A stretch of DNA of 64,000 nucleotides. Origin: Bacteroidia bacterium. Lineage in GTDB: Bacteria > Bacteroidota > Bacteroidia > Bacteroidales > Paludibacteraceae. The stretch lies in assembly GCA_009929375.1 (NCBI GenBank), contig SAAO01000005.1, positions 61,453 through 125,452 of the forward strand, written 5' to 3'. Below the pieces are notes generated by a model. The model was not told the origin of the DNA and did not search any database. It worked only from the letters and a program-made list of their open reading frames with translations. The translations under genes and the position numbers were made by a program. Shown in pieces: positions 27,701 to 38,220 of this stretch. How positions within the stretch are numbered: position 1 is the first letter of the stretch; every line of letters begins with the position of its first letter.

Positions 27701-28798
27701 TTATTTTATCAGTTTGCAAATTTCATCTACAATTCTTTCATCCGAGTTTTTATCGGCGAGTTTCAGAATATTTTCGCTGAGTTTTTGCAACTCAGTTTCA
27801 TTTTTGATCAACTCAATTGCTTTTGGAATAAGATTAAACTGAGCTTCCACATCTTTAATCATTACGGCAGCATCGTATTTTACGAGTGCCAAAGCATTCT
27901 GGGTTTGATGATCCTCGGCCACATTGGGCGAAGGAACCAAAACTGCTGGTTTAGCAAGCAGACAAAGTTCTGAAATCGAACTTGCTCCTGCACGTGAAAT
28001 AACCAGGTCGGCAATGGCGTACGCATAGTCCATTCGTGATACAAAATCGGTCACCAATAGTTCCTTGCATTTATATGGCAAAGCCGCTTTTTGAGCTTCT
28101 TCAATATATATTTTGCCTGTTTGCCATATTACTTGAATATTGGCTTCGCAAAGTTGTTTCAGAAATTGCATCACACTCTTGTTGATAGTGCGGGCTCCAA
28201 GGCTGCCACCTACAATCAAAAGTGTTTTTTTTGCAGGATCAAATCCAAAGAAATCATAGGCTTCTTTGGCTCCGGGCTTAACAAGAAACAAATCCTGACG
28301 TACCGGATTTCCTGTTTTGATAATTTTTTCAGCAGGGAAAAATTTATCCATTCCTTCGTAAGCCACACAAATGGCTGCTGCTTTTTTTGCAAGCAATTTA
28401 TTTGTAACTCCGGCATAAGAATTTTGTTCCTGCAAAACTGTGGGAACTCCGAATGCTGAAGCTGCTTTTAAAACCGGTGCACTTGCATATCCACCTACTC
28501 CAATTGCCACTTCGGGTTTAAAACGACGAATAATGCCACGTGCTTTAAGTATGCTTCGTCCCAGATTGATAAGCACTTTGACATTTTTCAATAGATTTTT
28601 GCGGTCGAAACCACTTACGGGTAAACCTTCGATAGGATATCCGGCTGCTGGTACACGACTCATTTCCATACGTCCTTTCGCTCCGACAAATAAAATGTCG
28701 GCATCAGGAAAACGTCTTTTCAATGCATTGGCAATGCTGATGGCCGGAAAAATATGTCCTCCGGTTCCTCCTCCGCTAATGATGAATTTATGTGGCAT
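27701..28798 (-). CDS. murG: UDP-GlcNAc:undecaprenyl-pyrophosphoryl-MurNAc-pentapeptide GlcNAc transferase
   Basis: GT28 enzyme that makes lipid II from lipid I at the inner face of the membrane. It is 365 residues, the normal length. The first glycine-rich loop SGGGTGGHIFPA is at 8-19; GVGGYASAPVLKAA and the LQEQNSYAG motif mark the acceptor side. The donor-side motifs GGSLGARTIN and VISRAGASSISEL (UDP-GlcNAc site) and PNVAEDHQTQNA are intact. It is in the middle of the dcw cluster between ftsW and murC. Confidence 0.98.
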   Translation of the reverse strand: MPHKFIISGGGTGGHIFPAISIANALKRRFPDADILFVGAKGRMEMSRVPAAGYPIEGLPVSGFDRKNLLKNVKVLINLGRSILKARGIIRRFKPEVAIGVGGYASAPVLKAASAFGVPTVLQEQNSYAGVTNKLLAKKAAAICVAYEGMDKFFPAEKIIKTGNPVRQDLFLVKPGAKEAYDFFGFDPAKKTLLIVGGSLGARTINKSVMQFLKQLCEANIQVIWQTGKIYIEEAQKAALPYKCKELLVTDFVSRMDYAYAIADLVISRAGASSISELCLLAKPAVLVPSPNVAEDHQTQNALALVKYDAAVMIKDVEAQFNLIPKAIELIKNETELQKLSENILKLADKNSDERIVDEICKLIK

Positions 28799-28834
28799 AC
28801 CTTAATAATTTTTCTTTTGTTGAAAATATAAATG

Positions 28835-30070
28835 TTATAATTCCTCTAAAGTAACAACCGGTACATCTTCCTCAGGTTTTTCGTCCATCTCATTTTTGCC
28901 CTGATTCGATTCTCTGATTTGCCTTGTGACACCGAGAATAATGCCAAAGTACAAACAGGTAATCAGAATGGATGTTCCACCACGACTGATTAGTGGTAAC
29001 GGCTGACCTGTTACCGGTCCGAGACTGGTTGCTACCGACATGCTTACAAATGCCTGTGTCACAATCATAAGTGAAAGCCCTATCACCAAAACTGCAGGGA
29101 ATACAGTCGGACTTGTGGTAGCTATTCGCCCGGCTCTGTAAAGTAAAACCAGATAGAGTAAAATTACAAAAATTCCTCCGATTAAACCTAATTCTTCGAC
29201 TATAATTGCATAAATAAAATCAGAATAAGCCTGTGGCAAAAAGTCGCGTTCGACACTGTTGCCCGGACCAACTCCCAGAATACCTCCACGGGCAATCGCA
29301 ATTCTGCCATGTTGCACCTGTCGGTTTTCGTCGTTTATTTCGTATTTTGATGTTTCAGCATCGGCTTCTTTATCTCCTGTAAACCTGTCGATACGGGCTA
29401 CCCATGTATATGCGCGGTCGAAAGCTTCGGGCATTTTTTCCTGAGGTATGAGTTTTACAGCACTAAATCCCAAAACTATTCCCAGCAAAATAACGCCCCC
29501 AACCAATCCGAGCCGTTTCAGCGAAATACGTCCGACAAACATCATTAGGTATACCACTCCGAAGAGTAAAACGGCAGTGGAAAAGTTTTCGAGCAGAATA
29601 AGCGGACATACCACGGCCAGTAAAATCATGGTGTTCCGGAAGTATTTTTTCTCGTCCGTTTCCGGATTTTTAATTCGCGAAATAAAGTCCGCCGCGACAA
29701 TAATTACTGATAGTTTGGCTAATTCCGAGGGTTGAAACTGCACTCCGCCAATGACCAGCCAGCGCGTGGCATCGTTTTCGCTTTGTCCTTTGAAAAGTAC
29801 CCATATGAGCATCAAAACCGAAACCAACAGGCCTACATACGACATCAAACGAATAAAACGATAGGGGATAAGATGCACGAAAATGGCCAACAGTGCACCG
29901 CCTGCCAGAAAACTCACATGCCTGAGTACAGGTGCTGTGTGGCTCTCGGCCTTGTAAGCCAGAGTACTCGAAGCACTGTACATTTCGATGATAGATACCA
30001 CACAAAGCATGATAAACACTACCCAAAGTGTGGCATCTCCCCGTAAATATTTTTTTAGTAAGCTGTCCAT
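28835..30070 (-). CDS. ftsW: Peptidoglycan glycosyltransferase FtsW (SEDS family)
   Basis: Polytopic SEDS glycan polymerase of the divisome, 411 residues with about ten hydrophobic segments. Family landmarks include VIGGVQFQPSELAKLSVIIVAADFISR, the loop ARGGILGVGPGNSVERDFLPQAYSDFIYAIIVEELGLIGG (shown here only as a landmark region around residues 255-295), and GQPLPLISRGGTS near the end. The cytoplasmic tail is acidic (EEDVPVVTLEEL). Gene position between murD and murG favours FtsW over RodA. Confidence 0.96.
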   Translation of the reverse strand: MDSLLKKYLRGDATLWVVFIMLCVVSIIEMYSASSTLAYKAESHTAPVLRHVSFLAGGALLAIFVHLIPYRFIRLMSYVGLLVSVLMLIWVLFKGQSENDATRWLVIGGVQFQPSELAKLSVIIVAADFISRIKNPETDEKKYFRNTMILLAVVCPLILLENFSTAVLLFGVVYLMMFVGRISLKRLGLVGGVILLGIVLGFSAVKLIPQEKMPEAFDRAYTWVARIDRFTGDKEADAETSKYEINDENRQVQHGRIAIARGGILGVGPGNSVERDFLPQAYSDFIYAIIVEELGLIGGIFVILLYLVLLYRAGRIATTSPTVFPAVLVIGLSLMIVTQAFVSMSVATSLGPVTGQPLPLISRGGTSILITCLYFGIILGVTRQIRESNQGKNEMDEKPEEDVPVVTLEEL

Positions 30071-30119
30071 TTATTTAGTCCTGACTCTCAAAAGCGGATT
30101 TATAGTTGATAAAGAGATA

Positions 30120-31454
30120 TTATAAATTTCTGACACACTTTTTGAACTGACGTCCGCGATCTTCGTAATTCTGAAAAAGATCGAAACTGGCACAACAGGG
30201 CGAAAGTAATACAGTTTCGCCATCGTTGGCCATTTGGTACGCTGCATTTACTGCATCTTCCATCGATTGTACATCTACAATTTTTTCGCACTTACCGTCG
30301 AAAAATTTATGGAGAGGATCATTGTCCAGTCCCATAAAAATCAAACCCTTAACTTTGTCGCGCACAAGTTCTTCTATTTCAGAATAATCGTTGCCTTTGT
30401 CGGTGCCGCCGAGAATAAGCACAGTCGGTGTTTTCATGCTTTGAAGTGCATACCAGCATGAGTTTACGTTGGTGGCTTTCGAATCGTTTATGTAGCGTAC
30501 GTTTTTTACAGTAGCTACATATTCGAGACGGTGCTCCACGCCCTGAAAGTCCTGAAGCGATTGACGAATGCTTTCTTTTTTTACATTTAGAACAGAGGCT
30601 GCGAGTCCTGCGGCCATCGAATTGTAGGTATTGTGCAATCCCTGAAGTGCTAATTCTGATACCGGCATAGTAAAAATTGTTTTAAGGGTTTTTATTATAA
30701 GTTCATCGTTTTCAATAAATGCTTTTGTTTTTTTGTCTCTTTCGATGGCGAAAGGATAGACTGCCGATTGAATGTTGCGTTTGGCAAGTTCAGCTTTAAT
30801 CACAGGGTCGTTTTCCCAGTAAATAAAGGTGTCGTCGGCAGTTTGATTTTGTGTGATTCTGAATTTGGAATCCACATAATTCTGGAATTTATAATCGTAC
30901 CGATCCAAATGGTCGGGTGTGATATTCAGCAAAATGGCGATGTCGGCTTTGAAAGCGCTCATCCCGTCGAGCTGAAAGCTGCTGAGCTCTACCACATAAT
31001 ATTCGAAGTTTTCGGTAGCCACCTGAAGTGCCAGACTGTTTCCCACATTTCCGGCCAAACCCACATTCAGTCCTGCATTCTTCAAAATATGGTAAGTAAG
31101 CATTGTGGTGGTCGTTTTTCCATTACTTCCAGTAATGCAAATCATTTTTGCATTGGTATAGCGACCTGCAAATTCAATTTCGGAAATGACTGTTGTACCC
31201 TGCGTATGAAGTTTTTTGATCAATGGCGCTTTGTCGGGTATTCCCGGGCTTTTAATTACTTCAGATGCATTCAGAATTAAACTTTCAGTATGCTGTTTTT
31301 CCTCCCACGGAATACCAGCTTCGTTGAGCATGTTTTTGTATTGAGGTTTTATTTCCGATAAGTCGGATACAAAAACCTCAAAACCCTGTTTTTTTGCCAG
31401 TATAGCTGCTCCGGCACCACTTTCGCCTGCTCCCAAAATTACAATTCGATTCAT
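30120..31454 (-). CDS. murD: UDP-N-acetylmuramoyl-L-alanine--D-glutamate ligase
   Basis: Adds D-Glu to UDP-MurNAc-L-Ala. It is 444 residues. The N-terminal Rossmann-like loop VILGAGESGAGAAILA is at 4-19, and KSPGIPDKAPLI follows. The ATP loop CITGSNGKTTTTML is near 111-124 and the HPD-like region LLNITPDHLDRYD after it. RYINDSKATNVNS and GGTDKGNDY in the C-terminal half are diagnostic of MurD. It starts 2 bases after mraY. Confidence 0.97.
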   Translation of the reverse strand: MNRIVILGAGESGAGAAILAKKQGFEVFVSDLSEIKPQYKNMLNEAGIPWEEKQHTESLILNASEVIKSPGIPDKAPLIKKLHTQGTTVISEIEFAGRYTNAKMICITGSNGKTTTTMLTYHILKNAGLNVGLAGNVGNSLALQVATENFEYYVVELSSFQLDGMSAFKADIAILLNITPDHLDRYDYKFQNYVDSKFRITQNQTADDTFIYWENDPVIKAELAKRNIQSAVYPFAIERDKKTKAFIENDELIIKTLKTIFTMPVSELALQGLHNTYNSMAAGLAASVLNVKKESIRQSLQDFQGVEHRLEYVATVKNVRYINDSKATNVNSCWYALQSMKTPTVLILGGTDKGNDYSEIEELVRDKVKGLIFMGLDNDPLHKFFDGKCEKIVDVQSMEDAVNAAYQMANDGETVLLSPCCASFDLFQNYEDRGRQFKKCVRNL

Positions 31455-31456
31455 TT

Positions 31457-32722
31457 TTATCTGATTTTCAGAGTTATAATTGTGATAGCTGCTAGAATGA
31501 TTCCTACAATCCAGAAACGAATTACAATTTTCGATTCGGGTAAAGCCTGTATCGGATTTTGAATTAATGCCTGAATGCCTGCGTTTCCGGGTTTCTGATA
31601 ATGGTGATGCAAAGGAGCCATTTTGAATATTCGCTTTCCTTCACCGTATCTTTTTTTGGTATATTTAAAATATCCTACCTGCAATATTACTGAAAGGTTT
31701 TCGACCAAAAACACACCACAAAGAATCGGTATAAGAAGTTCTTTGCGAATGGCGATGGCAAAAACTGCAATAATGCCGCCCAGTGTCAGACTGCCTGTGT
31801 CGCCCATGAATACCTGAGCCGGAAAAGAATTGTACCACAGAAAACCAATGGTTGCGCCAATAAATGCACCTGCAAAAATGAGAAGTTCTCCCGTGCCCGG
31901 AATGTACATGATATTGAGATAGCCCGAATAATTTACGTTACCCGACACATATGCCAGAATCCCGAGAATGACGCCCATGATGGCCGAGGATCCGGTAGCC
32001 AGCCCATCGAGGCCATCAGTCATATTCGCACCGTTGGAAACTGCAGTTACAATGAAAATGGTGACTAATACAAAGAGTATCCAGCCATAATCCTGTGCTT
32101 TTTCACCCATCCAACGGAAAGCATCGGCATAATCGAGATTGTTGTTTTTGAAAAAAGGAATGGTGGATTTTGTCGATTTTATATCTTCTTTTGCGTAGGT
32201 TACGTTTTCAACGCGCTGGTCGGCACCTTTGACTTCTTTGTTTTCACGAATCACTACATCAGGGCTCAGGTACATGGTGAGACCTACGATTAAGCCAAGT
32301 CCAACCTGTCCGACAATTTTGAAACGGCCACTGAGTCCATCTTTGTTTTTGCGAAAAACCTTGATGTAGTCGTCGAGGAATCCGATAATGCCGAGCCACA
32401 CAGTGGTAATCAGCATCATAATGATATACACATTGTTCAGAGCGGCAAGCAAAAGAGTTGGAATAAGAATGGCGATAATAATGATAATGCCACCCATAGT
32501 TGGAGTTCCTTTTTTGCTCATTTGGCCTTCGAGACCAAGTTCGCGAATGGTTTCGCCAATTTGCTTTTTTTGCAAATAGTCGATAATGCGCCGTCCAAAC
32601 ATAGTGGCAAGCAAAAGTGAGAAAATGAATGCCAGCCCCGTACGGAACGATATGAAGTTGAACATTCCCGCTCCGGGAAAATCAAATACTTTGTCGAGCC
32701 AGGTAAATAAGTGGTATAGCAT
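31457..32722 (-). CDS. mraY: Phospho-N-acetylmuramoyl-pentapeptide transferase
   Basis: Membrane enzyme that makes lipid I by moving phospho-MurNAc-pentapeptide to undecaprenyl phosphate. It is 421 residues with about ten membrane segments. Motifs: KKGTPTMGG near 70-78, the catalytic Asp pair in [13 protein letters not shown], the [13 protein letters not shown] loop, [10 protein letters not shown] and the C-terminal [11 protein letters not shown]. It is ~60 residues longer than Gram-negative model MraY because of an insertion between the third and fourth motifs (around [18 protein letters not shown]), usual in Bacteroidota. murF, which often sits beside mraY, is absent. Confidence 0.97.
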   Translation of the reverse strand: MLYHLFTWLDKVFDFPGAGMFNFISFRTGLAFIFSLLLATMFGRRIIDYLQKKQIGETIRELGLEGQMSKKGTPTMGGIIIIIAILIPTLLLAALNNVYIIMMLITTVWLGIIGFLDDYIKVFRKNKDGLSGRFKIVGQVGLGLIVGLTMYLSPDVVIRENKEVKGADQRVENVTYAKEDIKSTKSTIPFFKNNNLDYADAFRWMGEKAQDYGWILFVLVTIFIVTAVSNGANMTDGLDGLATGSSAIMGVILGILAYVSGNVNYSGYLNIMYIPGTGELLIFAGAFIGATIGFLWYNSFPAQVFMGDTGSLTLGGIIAVFAIAIRKELLIPILCGVFLVENLSVILQVGYFKYTKKRYGEGKRIFKMAPLHHHYQKPGNAGIQALIQNPIQALPESKIVIRFWIVGIILAAITIITLKIR

Positions 32723-32763
32723 AATTTTATTGTTTACGATTTACAATTTCTTTCTTCAATTCA

Positions 32764-34209
32764 TCAAAAACAGTTTCTGACTTCTTCGCGGTCGTCGAAA
32801 TGATGTTTAACACCTTGTATTATCTGATAATCTTCATGTCCTTTTCCGGCCACCAATACCACATCGCCTTTTTGAGCAATGGCACAGGCAGTTTTAATTG
32901 CTTCCCGACGATCTGCTATTGTCAGGCTTTTGCTTTTCTGTGTTACATCCAATCCGGCCAGCATGTCGTTCAGTATATCCTGAGGATCTTCGAAACGTGG
33001 ATTGTCTGACGTAAGAATGGCTTTCCAGCTTCCATCCACGGCTTCGCGGGCCATCATCGGGCGTTTACCCTTGTCGCGGTTGCCGCCACAACCCACCACG
33101 GTGATCAGTCGGCCATTACCTTCGAGGATTTGATTGATAGTGGAGATGACGTTGTTCAGAGCATCAGGTGTGTGGGCATAATCCACAATGGCTGTGAAAC
33201 CCTGCGGTGCATGCAATGTTTCAAAACGACCTGATACTGAATGCAGAGAACTAAGTATGCGTAAAACTTCCAGTTCATCCTGACCAAGTAATACGGCTGC
33301 TCCGAAAACTGCTGTCAGATTGCTGGCGTTGAACTTACCTGTAAATGCCACATTTACCTCGCGGTCGTTCATGTCGAGTAACATGCCTTCGAAACTGTGT
33401 TCGAAAATGCGTGTTTTGAAATCGGCCATGCCACGAAGGGAATAATTATATTTTTGAGCTTTTGTGTTTTGCAACATTACCATTCCGTTTTTGTCGTCGG
33501 CATTTGTAAGTGCAAAAGCATCAGTTGATAAATCGTCGAAAAAGCGCTTTTTAGCTTTCAGGTAATTTTCGAATGTCAAATGATAATCGATGTGGTCGCG
33601 GGTCAGATTTGTGAAAATACCTCCGTCGAAATCGAGACCGGCAATACGGCGCTGATCCACAGCATGTGAACTAACTTCCATAAACGCATATTTGCAACCT
33701 GCCTGTACCATTCGGGCCAGTAATTCGTTGAGTGCAATAGCATCGGGTGTTGTATGTGTGGCTTCAACGGCTTCGCTATCGATGTAGTTGCATACGGTCG
33801 AAAGTAATCCTGTTTTGTAGCCTAAAGCACGGAATGTCTCGTAAAGCAACGTGGCGATTGTGGTTTTACCATTTGTGCCTGTTACGCCTACAAGCGTTAG
33901 TTGCGACGATGGATAGCCAAACCACGCTGCAGCCATTTGTCCGAGTGCATCCGAACTATTGGATACGCGTATGAAAGTTACATTTTCGGTCAGTTTTTCA
34001 GGCATTGATTCGCATACAACAGCTGTGGCGCCGTTTTCAATTGCCATGCCGATAAAATCGTGACCATCGGTAGCTGTTCCGCGCGTGGCCACAAAAACAG
34101 TTCCCTGCGTCACCTTGCGCGAGTCGAACTGAATCCGTGTTACCTCTATTCCGGTCGTACCGTAGTTTTCGAGGCAGTTTATGTGTTGTAATAAATCGGC
34201 TAAAATCAT
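32764..34209 (-). CDS. murE: UDP-MurNAc-L-Ala-D-Glu--2,6-diaminopimelate ligase
   Basis: Adds the third stem-peptide residue. It is 481 residues. The uracil-binding N-terminus includes [19 protein letters not shown]; the ATP loop [16 protein letters not shown] is near 107-122; [20 protein letters not shown] follows. The C-terminal [10 protein letters not shown] carries the DNPR tetrad that recognises meso-diaminopimelate, so the organism's peptidoglycan is predicted to be of the mDAP type. It lies 12 bases after ftsI. Confidence 0.97.
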   Translation of the reverse strand: MILADLLQHINCLENYGTTGIEVTRIQFDSRKVTQGTVFVATRGTATDGHDFIGMAIENGATAVVCESMPEKLTENVTFIRVSNSSDALGQMAAAWFGYPSSQLTLVGVTGTNGKTTIATLLYETFRALGYKTGLLSTVCNYIDSEAVEATHTTPDAIALNELLARMVQAGCKYAFMEVSSHAVDQRRIAGLDFDGGIFTNLTRDHIDYHLTFENYLKAKKRFFDDLSTDAFALTNADDKNGMVMLQNTKAQKYNYSLRGMADFKTRIFEHSFEGMLLDMNDREVNVAFTGKFNASNLTAVFGAAVLLGQDELEVLRILSSLHSVSGRFETLHAPQGFTAIVDYAHTPDALNNVISTINQILEGNGRLITVVGCGGNRDKGKRPMMAREAVDGSWKAILTSDNPRFEDPQDILNDMLAGLDVTQKSKSLTIADRREAIKTACAIAQKGDVVLVAGKGHEDYQIIQGVKHHFDDREEVRNCF

Positions 34210-34221
34210 CTTCTTTTGTTT

Positions 34222-36360
34222 TTAGTTTTCAAGAGTAAGCAATATGGTTTGGCCTTTACGGGCTACTGTGCCTGCTTTTATATTTTGTGAAACTACTTTT
34301 CCCCGTCCCTGAAGCTGAACAATCATTCCCATTTCTCCGAGTAAATACATTGCATCTCTTGCACCAAGACCGTGAAGGTCGGGCACTGTGTTTTTTGTAA
34401 CCTGCAGGTTTGCTATTTTAATTGCATTGTCATCTGCACTTGTTTTTACCCACTTCGACTGACTACCGGCGTATTTCAGATTCATTGTATTCATTACTTT
34501 CTGCAAAGCATCGAAATTTCCGCTTTTTGCGGGTGGACTAAAAGGTAAATGACGTGTAGTGTCGGCAGCAATATTTTCAGGTTTCATGTTCGATTTCAAT
34601 GCCATGGTGCGTTCAGCAATATCTTTGAATATTGAACCGGCCATTCGTCCTCCTGATGGGTAGCCGTTTCGGGGCTCACGAACCACAATTATGCAACTGT
34701 AAAGAGGGTTGTCGGCAGGGAAATATCCACAGAATGAAACCTGATGGCTTTTTCCACCGGCTTTATATCCAAGAGCTCCTTTCGAAATTTGTGCTGTTCC
34801 GGTTTTTCCTGCAATCCGCACATATTTCGATCGCATGTTTTGTGCTGTTCCCTTTTTACCTTCGATTACTCCAAGTAATGTTTCACGAACTGTTTCGAGT
34901 GTCGAAGGGCGGCAAATCTGTTCTCTAATGACTTCAGTGCTGAATGTTTTTACAGTCTGACCATTTTTTGAAATAGCTTTAACCAGAAAAGGTTTAATCA
35001 TTTTACCATCATTGGCAATGGCATTGTAAAATGTAAGTGTGTGAATGGGTGGTATTTGAGTTTCGTAACCAATAGACATCCAGGGCAAAGTGGTTTTTGA
35101 CCAATAGGTTGATTTGTCTTTTGGATGACGAATTTTAGCTGTAGCTGCTCCGGGAATTTCAATATTCAGAGGTTCTACAAGTCCCATTTCGTAAAGTTTG
35201 TCCACAAATCCTGAAGGGTTATCGCCCCACGCTTTTGTAACGGCGAGTGAAATACCAACGTTCGACGATGCATGAATTACTTCGGCGAGAGAAAGATTTC
35301 CGTATCCACCACGATGATAGTTGTGGTCGCGCATGTCAGAAGTATGGTATCTGTGTATCCCGTTTCCGGTGTGTATGGTATCTGTTATTTTGGCTTTGCC
35401 GGCATCCAAAAGTGCCATAAGTGAAGCTACTTTAAATGTGGAGCCCGGCTCAACCTGATCGGCCACAGCACCGTTGCGGTTTTCCGAATAGCTGCCATCT
35501 GCATTGTTTTGCATGTTGACCATGGCTTTTATTTCTCCGGTTTTCACTTCCATAATGATTGCGTAGCCTTCAACCGCATCGAATGATTTTAAACTATCCA
35601 CAAGCGACGATTCTGCAATGTCCTGCAGATCGATGTCGATAGTTGTGATCAGATCCATGCCGTCAATTGGTTCAACCTGAACAGTTTCTTCCCAGCGATT
35701 GGCTACTTTCTGACGAACAGAAACCCCGGGAGTCCCAAGTAATTCGCGGTTGAAATAAAGTTCCAGACCATTTTTACCACCTTTGGCTTCGTCGGCATAA
35801 ATATCGCCAATTGTACGGGATGCCAATGATCCGAATGGTTTTTCGCGACGAACAAGTTCTTTGGTGATGAGTCCGCTTTTGTTGCGTCCCAGATTGAAAA
35901 GCGGGAGCTGACGGAGCTCTTTAAGCTGTGAGTAGCTTATGCGCTTGGGGTAAAGCTGAAGTTCGCCTTTGCCTTCACGATATGCTTTTTTGAGTATTGA
36001 TTTGTATTCTGCTGACGATTTGTCGCCAAAGAACACCGACAAGGCCTGAGATAAAGAATCAACTTTTTCCTTGAAAAGCTTACCTTCTTTTTCGTGCAGG
36101 GCAGGAACGCGCGTATCCATGTACACGTAATAGGTGGGAATCGAGCTGGCCATCAGGCGTCCATCGGATGCAAAAATATTACCCCTGTTGGGTTTTACGG
36201 TAATGTCGGTTTTTTTGTTTTTTGCAGCTACGGCCAGCCATTCGTCGCGCTCAACAAACTGAAGAACAAAGATGCGATACACAATGAGGCCAAAAGCAAA
36301 CAGGATAATAAAATATACTATCCCGAATTTCAAAACTATATTTGATCTTTTGTCTGCCAC
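34222..36360 (-). CDS. ftsI: Division transpeptidase PBP3/FtsI with C-terminal PASTA domain
   Basis: Class B penicillin-binding protein, 712 residues. One membrane anchor (~12-34) is followed by the PBP dimer domain (from PNRGNIFASDGRLMASS at 57-73) and the transpeptidase domain. The active-site Ser is S307 in EPGSTFK (304-310), the SSN motif is at 365-367 and the KTGTAQ motif at 519-524. The last ~58 residues (from VPDLHGLGARDAMYLL) form one PASTA domain, usual for Bacteroidota FtsI but absent from E. coli FtsI. It is 12 bases after ftsL and 12 bases before murE. Confidence 0.96.
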   Translation of the reverse strand: MADKRSNIVLKFGIVYFIILFAFGLIVYRIFVLQFVERDEWLAVAAKNKKTDITVKPNRGNIFASDGRLMASSIPTYYVYMDTRVPALHEKEGKLFKEKVDSLSQALSVFFGDKSSAEYKSILKKAYREGKGELQLYPKRISYSQLKELRQLPLFNLGRNKSGLITKELVRREKPFGSLASRTIGDIYADEAKGGKNGLELYFNRELLGTPGVSVRQKVANRWEETVQVEPIDGMDLITTIDIDLQDIAESSLVDSLKSFDAVEGYAIIMEVKTGEIKAMVNMQNNADGSYSENRNGAVADQVEPGSTFKVASLMALLDAGKAKITDTIHTGNGIHRYHTSDMRDHNYHRGGYGNLSLAEVIHASSNVGISLAVTKAWGDNPSGFVDKLYEMGLVEPLNIEIPGAATAKIRHPKDKSTYWSKTTLPWMSIGYETQIPPIHTLTFYNAIANDGKMIKPFLVKAISKNGQTVKTFSTEVIREQICRPSTLETVRETLLGVIEGKKGTAQNMRSKYVRIAGKTGTAQISKGALGYKAGGKSHQVSFCGYFPADNPLYSCIIVVREPRNGYPSGGRMAGSIFKDIAERTMALKSNMKPENIAADTTRHLPFSPPAKSGNFDALQKVMNTMNLKYAGSQSKWVKTSADDNAIKIANLQVTKNTVPDLHGLGARDAMYLLGEMGMIVQLQGRGKVVSQNIKAGTVARKGQTILLTLEN

Positions 36361-36372
36361 TTCTTGCTAATT

Positions 36373-36768
36373 CTATTGTTCCTTTTGTTCCGGATCGGTT
36401 TTTTCAATCACTACAGGTGGTGTTTCTGTTACGCTGAGTTCGAGGTTTTTCTCCTTAATCAGCTTTACCACATTCGATTGCCGGCTTATTTCCATAAGTT
36501 TGGCCGAAAGGGTAAGTGATTCGTATTTAACGTCTTTAATTTTTTTCTTTAGTTCTATTGTTTTTAAAAGTTGTTTTTCGCAATAAAACCTGTTGTCGAC
36601 ATACATAAATGCCAGCAGGGCTGCCAATGCCAAAAAAGCATATTGCTTTTTGAAAAACTTTTTTGTGAAAATATTTCCGTTAATCACATCGCGCACCGTG
36701 CTCGATTTGATGTCTGAGAAATCTTCATTGCCTCTGATGGCCTCTGCTATTTTTTTGAACCAGCTCAT
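36373..36768 (-). CDS. FtsL-like divisome protein
   Basis: 131 residues. A cytoplasmic N-terminus (~1-42, MSWFKKIAEAIRGNEDFSD) leads to one membrane segment (~43-58, YAFLALAALLAFMYV) and a periplasmic coiled coil (~65-110, KQLLKTIELKKKIKDVKYESLTLSAKLMEIS). Size, topology and position between rsmH and ftsI match FtsL, whose sequence is poorly conserved. The tail is Glu/Pro-rich. The call rests mainly on context and layout. Confidence 0.85.
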   Translation of the reverse strand: MSWFKKIAEAIRGNEDFSDIKSSTVRDVINGNIFTKKFFKKQYAFLALAALLAFMYVDNRFYCEKQLLKTIELKKKIKDVKYESLTLSAKLMEISRQSNVVKLIKEKNLELSVTETPPVVIEKTDPEQKEQ

Positions 36769-36788
36769 TTCCTTTTAAAATTTCCGGT

Positions 36789-37694
36789 TTATTTTTCAGC
36801 TATACGAAGCTTTGCGCTTCGGGCCCGTGGGTTTTCGGCTATTTCCTCATCGGTTGCCACAATAACCTTGTTGTTGACCGGCTGCAGAGGAGCTATTATA
36901 TTACCGTAAAAGTCTTTTTCAATTTTTCCACCAAAATTGCCTGCTTTGAAGAAGTTTTTTACAAGCCTGTCTTCGAGAGAATGATACGTGAGAATTGCAA
37001 TACGTCCCTCATCGTTCAACATCTCAATGGTCTGATTCAGTAAGCAGCGCAAAACTTCCATTTCTTTGTTCACCTCGATGCGTAAAGCCTGAAAAACGCG
37101 TGCCATGTCTTTTTTCTCTTTTTCGCGCGCGAAATAAGGTTTCAGTACTTCGAGAAACTGAAAAATTGTTTCGAAAGGAGCTTTTTGACGTTGTTGTGCA
37201 ATGGTGCGGGCAATTTTCCTGGAGTTGTGAAGTTCGCCGTACAAATAAAAAACATCGGCCAGTTGCTCTTCTGTATAGTTGTTGAGTATGCTTGCTGCTG
37301 TAATTTGCGATTTGGTGTTCATTCGCATATCAAGTGCTCCATCGAAGCGAAATGAAAAACCTCTTTCTTCCTCATCGAAATGGTGTGATGAAACGCCCAG
37401 GTCGGCCAGGATACCATCCACTTTTTCTACATTGTGATATTGCAAAAAGTTTTTCATAAATCTGAAATTACTTCTTACAAAAGTAAAACGAGGGTCGTTG
37501 ATGATGTTTGCGATGGCGTCAAGGTCCTGGTCGAAAGCAAATAATCGTCCTTTTGGTCCGAGCCGGTTGAGTATTTCGCGGGAATGACCACCTCCGCCAA
37601 AAGTAACATCCACATAAATACCATCGGGTTTAATATTCAGTCCGTCAATGGTTTCGTGTAGTAATGCGGGTATATGATACGGGGTTTCAGACAT
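36789..37694 (-). CDS. rsmH: 16S rRNA (cytosine(1402)-N4)-methyltransferase
   Basis: SAM-dependent methyltransferase (formerly MraW), 301 residues. The start HIPALLHETIDGL is family-typical; the SAM loop VDVTFGGGGHSREIL is at 28-42; LADLGVSSHHFDEEERGFSFR and DMRMN follow; and the C-terminal ILTYHSLEDRLVKNFF and PRARSAKLRIAEK complete the match. It modifies the same nucleotide (C1402) that RsmI, also encoded in this window, methylates on the ribose. It is 32 bases after mraZ. Confidence 0.97.
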   Translation of the reverse strand: MSETPYHIPALLHETIDGLNIKPDGIYVDVTFGGGGHSREILNRLGPKGRLFAFDQDLDAIANIINDPRFTFVRSNFRFMKNFLQYHNVEKVDGILADLGVSSHHFDEEERGFSFRFDGALDMRMNTKSQITAASILNNYTEEQLADVFYLYGELHNSRKIARTIAQQRQKAPFETIFQFLEVLKPYFAREKEKKDMARVFQALRIEVNKEMEVLRCLLNQTIEMLNDEGRIAILTYHSLEDRLVKNFFKAGNFGGKIEKDFYGNIIAPLQPVNNKVIVATDEEIAENPRARSAKLRIAEK

Positions 37695-37726
37695 TCTCAG
37701 AAATTAAAGATATGGGTTGAGTTCTT

Positions 37727-38179
37727 TTATTTTTTCATCATTCTTTCGCTCAATCGACGTGCGAAGTCGTTTTGCGGTAGCAGAGTTTGCTCATATCGGC
37801 TGCGGCTCCATACGGCAAAGCGGTCGTTCATGCCTGTAAACAACACTTCGTTGTTTTCTACCTGAATACTTTGCAGGTGTCGTTTCGAAATTAGCACGCG
37901 TCCCTGTGAGTCGATGTCGAGCCATTCGGCGTCGGAAACAAACTGCATAAGGAGCATCTGATCTTCAGGATTCCACTCGTCGAGTGTGTTTTTCAATTGC
38001 AAAACAATGTCGTTCCATACAGGCTCCGGATAGAGAACCAGACAGTCGTTGGAAGCATCGCGACGCATAACCACGCGCTCGCGTGCCCCTTCGGGCAGTA
38101 GCTTGCGGTATACCGAAGGGATGAATATTCGTCCCTTGATATCGGCTTTTGCTTCGTATTTTCCTATAAATGTCGACAT
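37727..38179 (-). CDS. mraZ: Transcriptional regulator MraZ
   Basis: AbrB-like DNA-binding protein that autoregulates the dcw operon. It is 150 residues from the chosen start MSTFIGKYEAKADIKGR. Two SpoVT-AbrB half-domains are visible, each with the DxxGR motif: DIKGRIFIP (~13-21) and DSQGRVLISKRHL (~89-101). A longer frame to 38248 would start upstream of the probable operator repeats, so the shorter start, which matches the family, is used. First gene of the cluster. Confidence 0.93.
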   Translation of the reverse strand: MSTFIGKYEAKADIKGRIFIPSVYRKLLPEGARERVVMRRDASNDCLVLYPEPVWNDIVLQLKNTLDEWNPEDQMLLMQFVSDAEWLDIDSQGRVLISKRHLQSIQVENNEVLFTGMNDRFAVWSRSRYEQTLLPQNDFARRLSERMMKK

Positions 38180-38220
38180 GACTAATTGGGTATAGTTTTG
38201 CAAGTGTAAAAGTATAAAAA

